From: JACKFB01 sp041389525
Lineage (GTDB): Bacteria; Myxococcota_A; UBA9042; PHBI01; JACKFB01
Direction: 5' to 3'
Assembly: GCA_041389525.1 (NCBI GenBank)
Contig: JAWKRR010000006.1
Coordinates: 62,001-126,000, forward strand
Length of the DNA stretch: 64,000 bases
Shown: piece by piece, positions 63,942 to 64,000 of the stretch
Layout of the letters: every line of letters begins with the position of its first letter
How positions within the stretch are numbered: position 1 is the first letter of the stretch
Notes under the pieces: generated by a model
Seen by the model: the letters and a program-made list of their open reading frames with translations, nothing else
The model's database searches: none
Told to the model about the DNA's origin: nothing
Made by a program: the position numbers and the translations under genes

Positions 63942-64000
63942 GGGCCGTCCACGAGGTGCGCGAGGCCACGTCGACGAACGACCTCGCCCGCGACCTGGCC
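63938..64000 (+). CDS. birA: Biotin-[acetyl-CoA-carboxylase] ligase, N-terminus (runs off the window)
   Basis: Only 21 codons are present: the GTG at 63938 overlaps the nadC stop, and the protein starts VRAVHEVREATSTNDLARDLA. The STND/LA pattern at this place is that of the biotin ligase catalytic domain, without the HTH of E. coli BirA. nadC-birA is a common neighbourhood. The call rests on this short motif and context. Confidence 0.8.
   Translation, partial: MRAVHEVREATSTNDLARDLA

Overview
The window comes from a GC-rich (roughly two-thirds or more G+C) member of the former Deltaproteobacteria, most likely Myxococcota. The evidence is a Cys-Gly-rich MYXO-CTERM-like sorting tail on a beta-helix protein, twin VIT/VWA proteins with AgmX/TonB-type C-termini, an OmpA porin with thrombospondin type 3 repeats, a pseudokinase-TPR protein, sigma-54 regulation and many lipoproteins. 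I cannot assign a genus from sequence alone. Translation starts are often GTG or TTG, and neighbouring genes often overlap by 4 bp.

Layout. 1-3534: truncated alkB (divergent), an acyltransferase-like protein and a surface beta-helix protein. 3784-6240: a small toxin-antitoxin island with a higA remnant, a Fic protein preceded by a cluster of TGGCGCGA operator-like repeats, and an intact higBA pair. 6381-17713: HAD phosphatase and GH1 lipoprotein (overlapping), a PAP2 membrane protein, two tandem VIT/VWA/TonB-C proteins, and small conserved genes. 17926-21489: YgiQ radical SAM protein, a membrane protein and an HD hydrolase. 21490-28400: an accessory block in which nearly every gene is on the minus strand. 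It holds vapBC (vapC interrupted by TGA), two brnT loci, a macrodomain gene and a lipocalin-sized unknown. Two convincing integron attC sites, plus a probable third, are embedded in it, and an IS3-type element has inserted at its right end. No integron integrase lies in the window, so this looks like an orphan cassette array (CALIN) or the distal end of an integron.

28407-44919: RdgC-like pair, OmpA-family protein, pyroglutamyl peptidase joined to a MepA-HEAT protein, tRNA-Leu(UAA), HEAT/TPR protein, a pseudokinase-TPR/ferredoxin/small-membrane-protein operon, a YyaL-type thioredoxin-domain protein and a nitrilase-family amidase. 44992-45320: two GTCTCA-type palindromes, a textbook -24/-12 sigma-54 promoter and a C/U-rich hairpin region with no credible ORF. 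I interpret this as a sigma-54-dependent small RNA. 46417-64000: core metabolism and information genes (eno, lon, rsmD, coaD, aminotransferase, NtrC-type regulator, xseA, pfk, phoH-like, nadC, birA). Between them are an unusual protein with two Hfq/Sm-like repeats (50980-52053) and a cobalamin riboswitch that precedes two uncharacterised secreted proteins.

The observations I would follow first are the attC cassette array with its toxin/macrodomain content, the tandem Sm-like (Hfq-like) protein, the sigma-54/C-U-rich RNA locus, and the B12-controlled lipoprotein pair.
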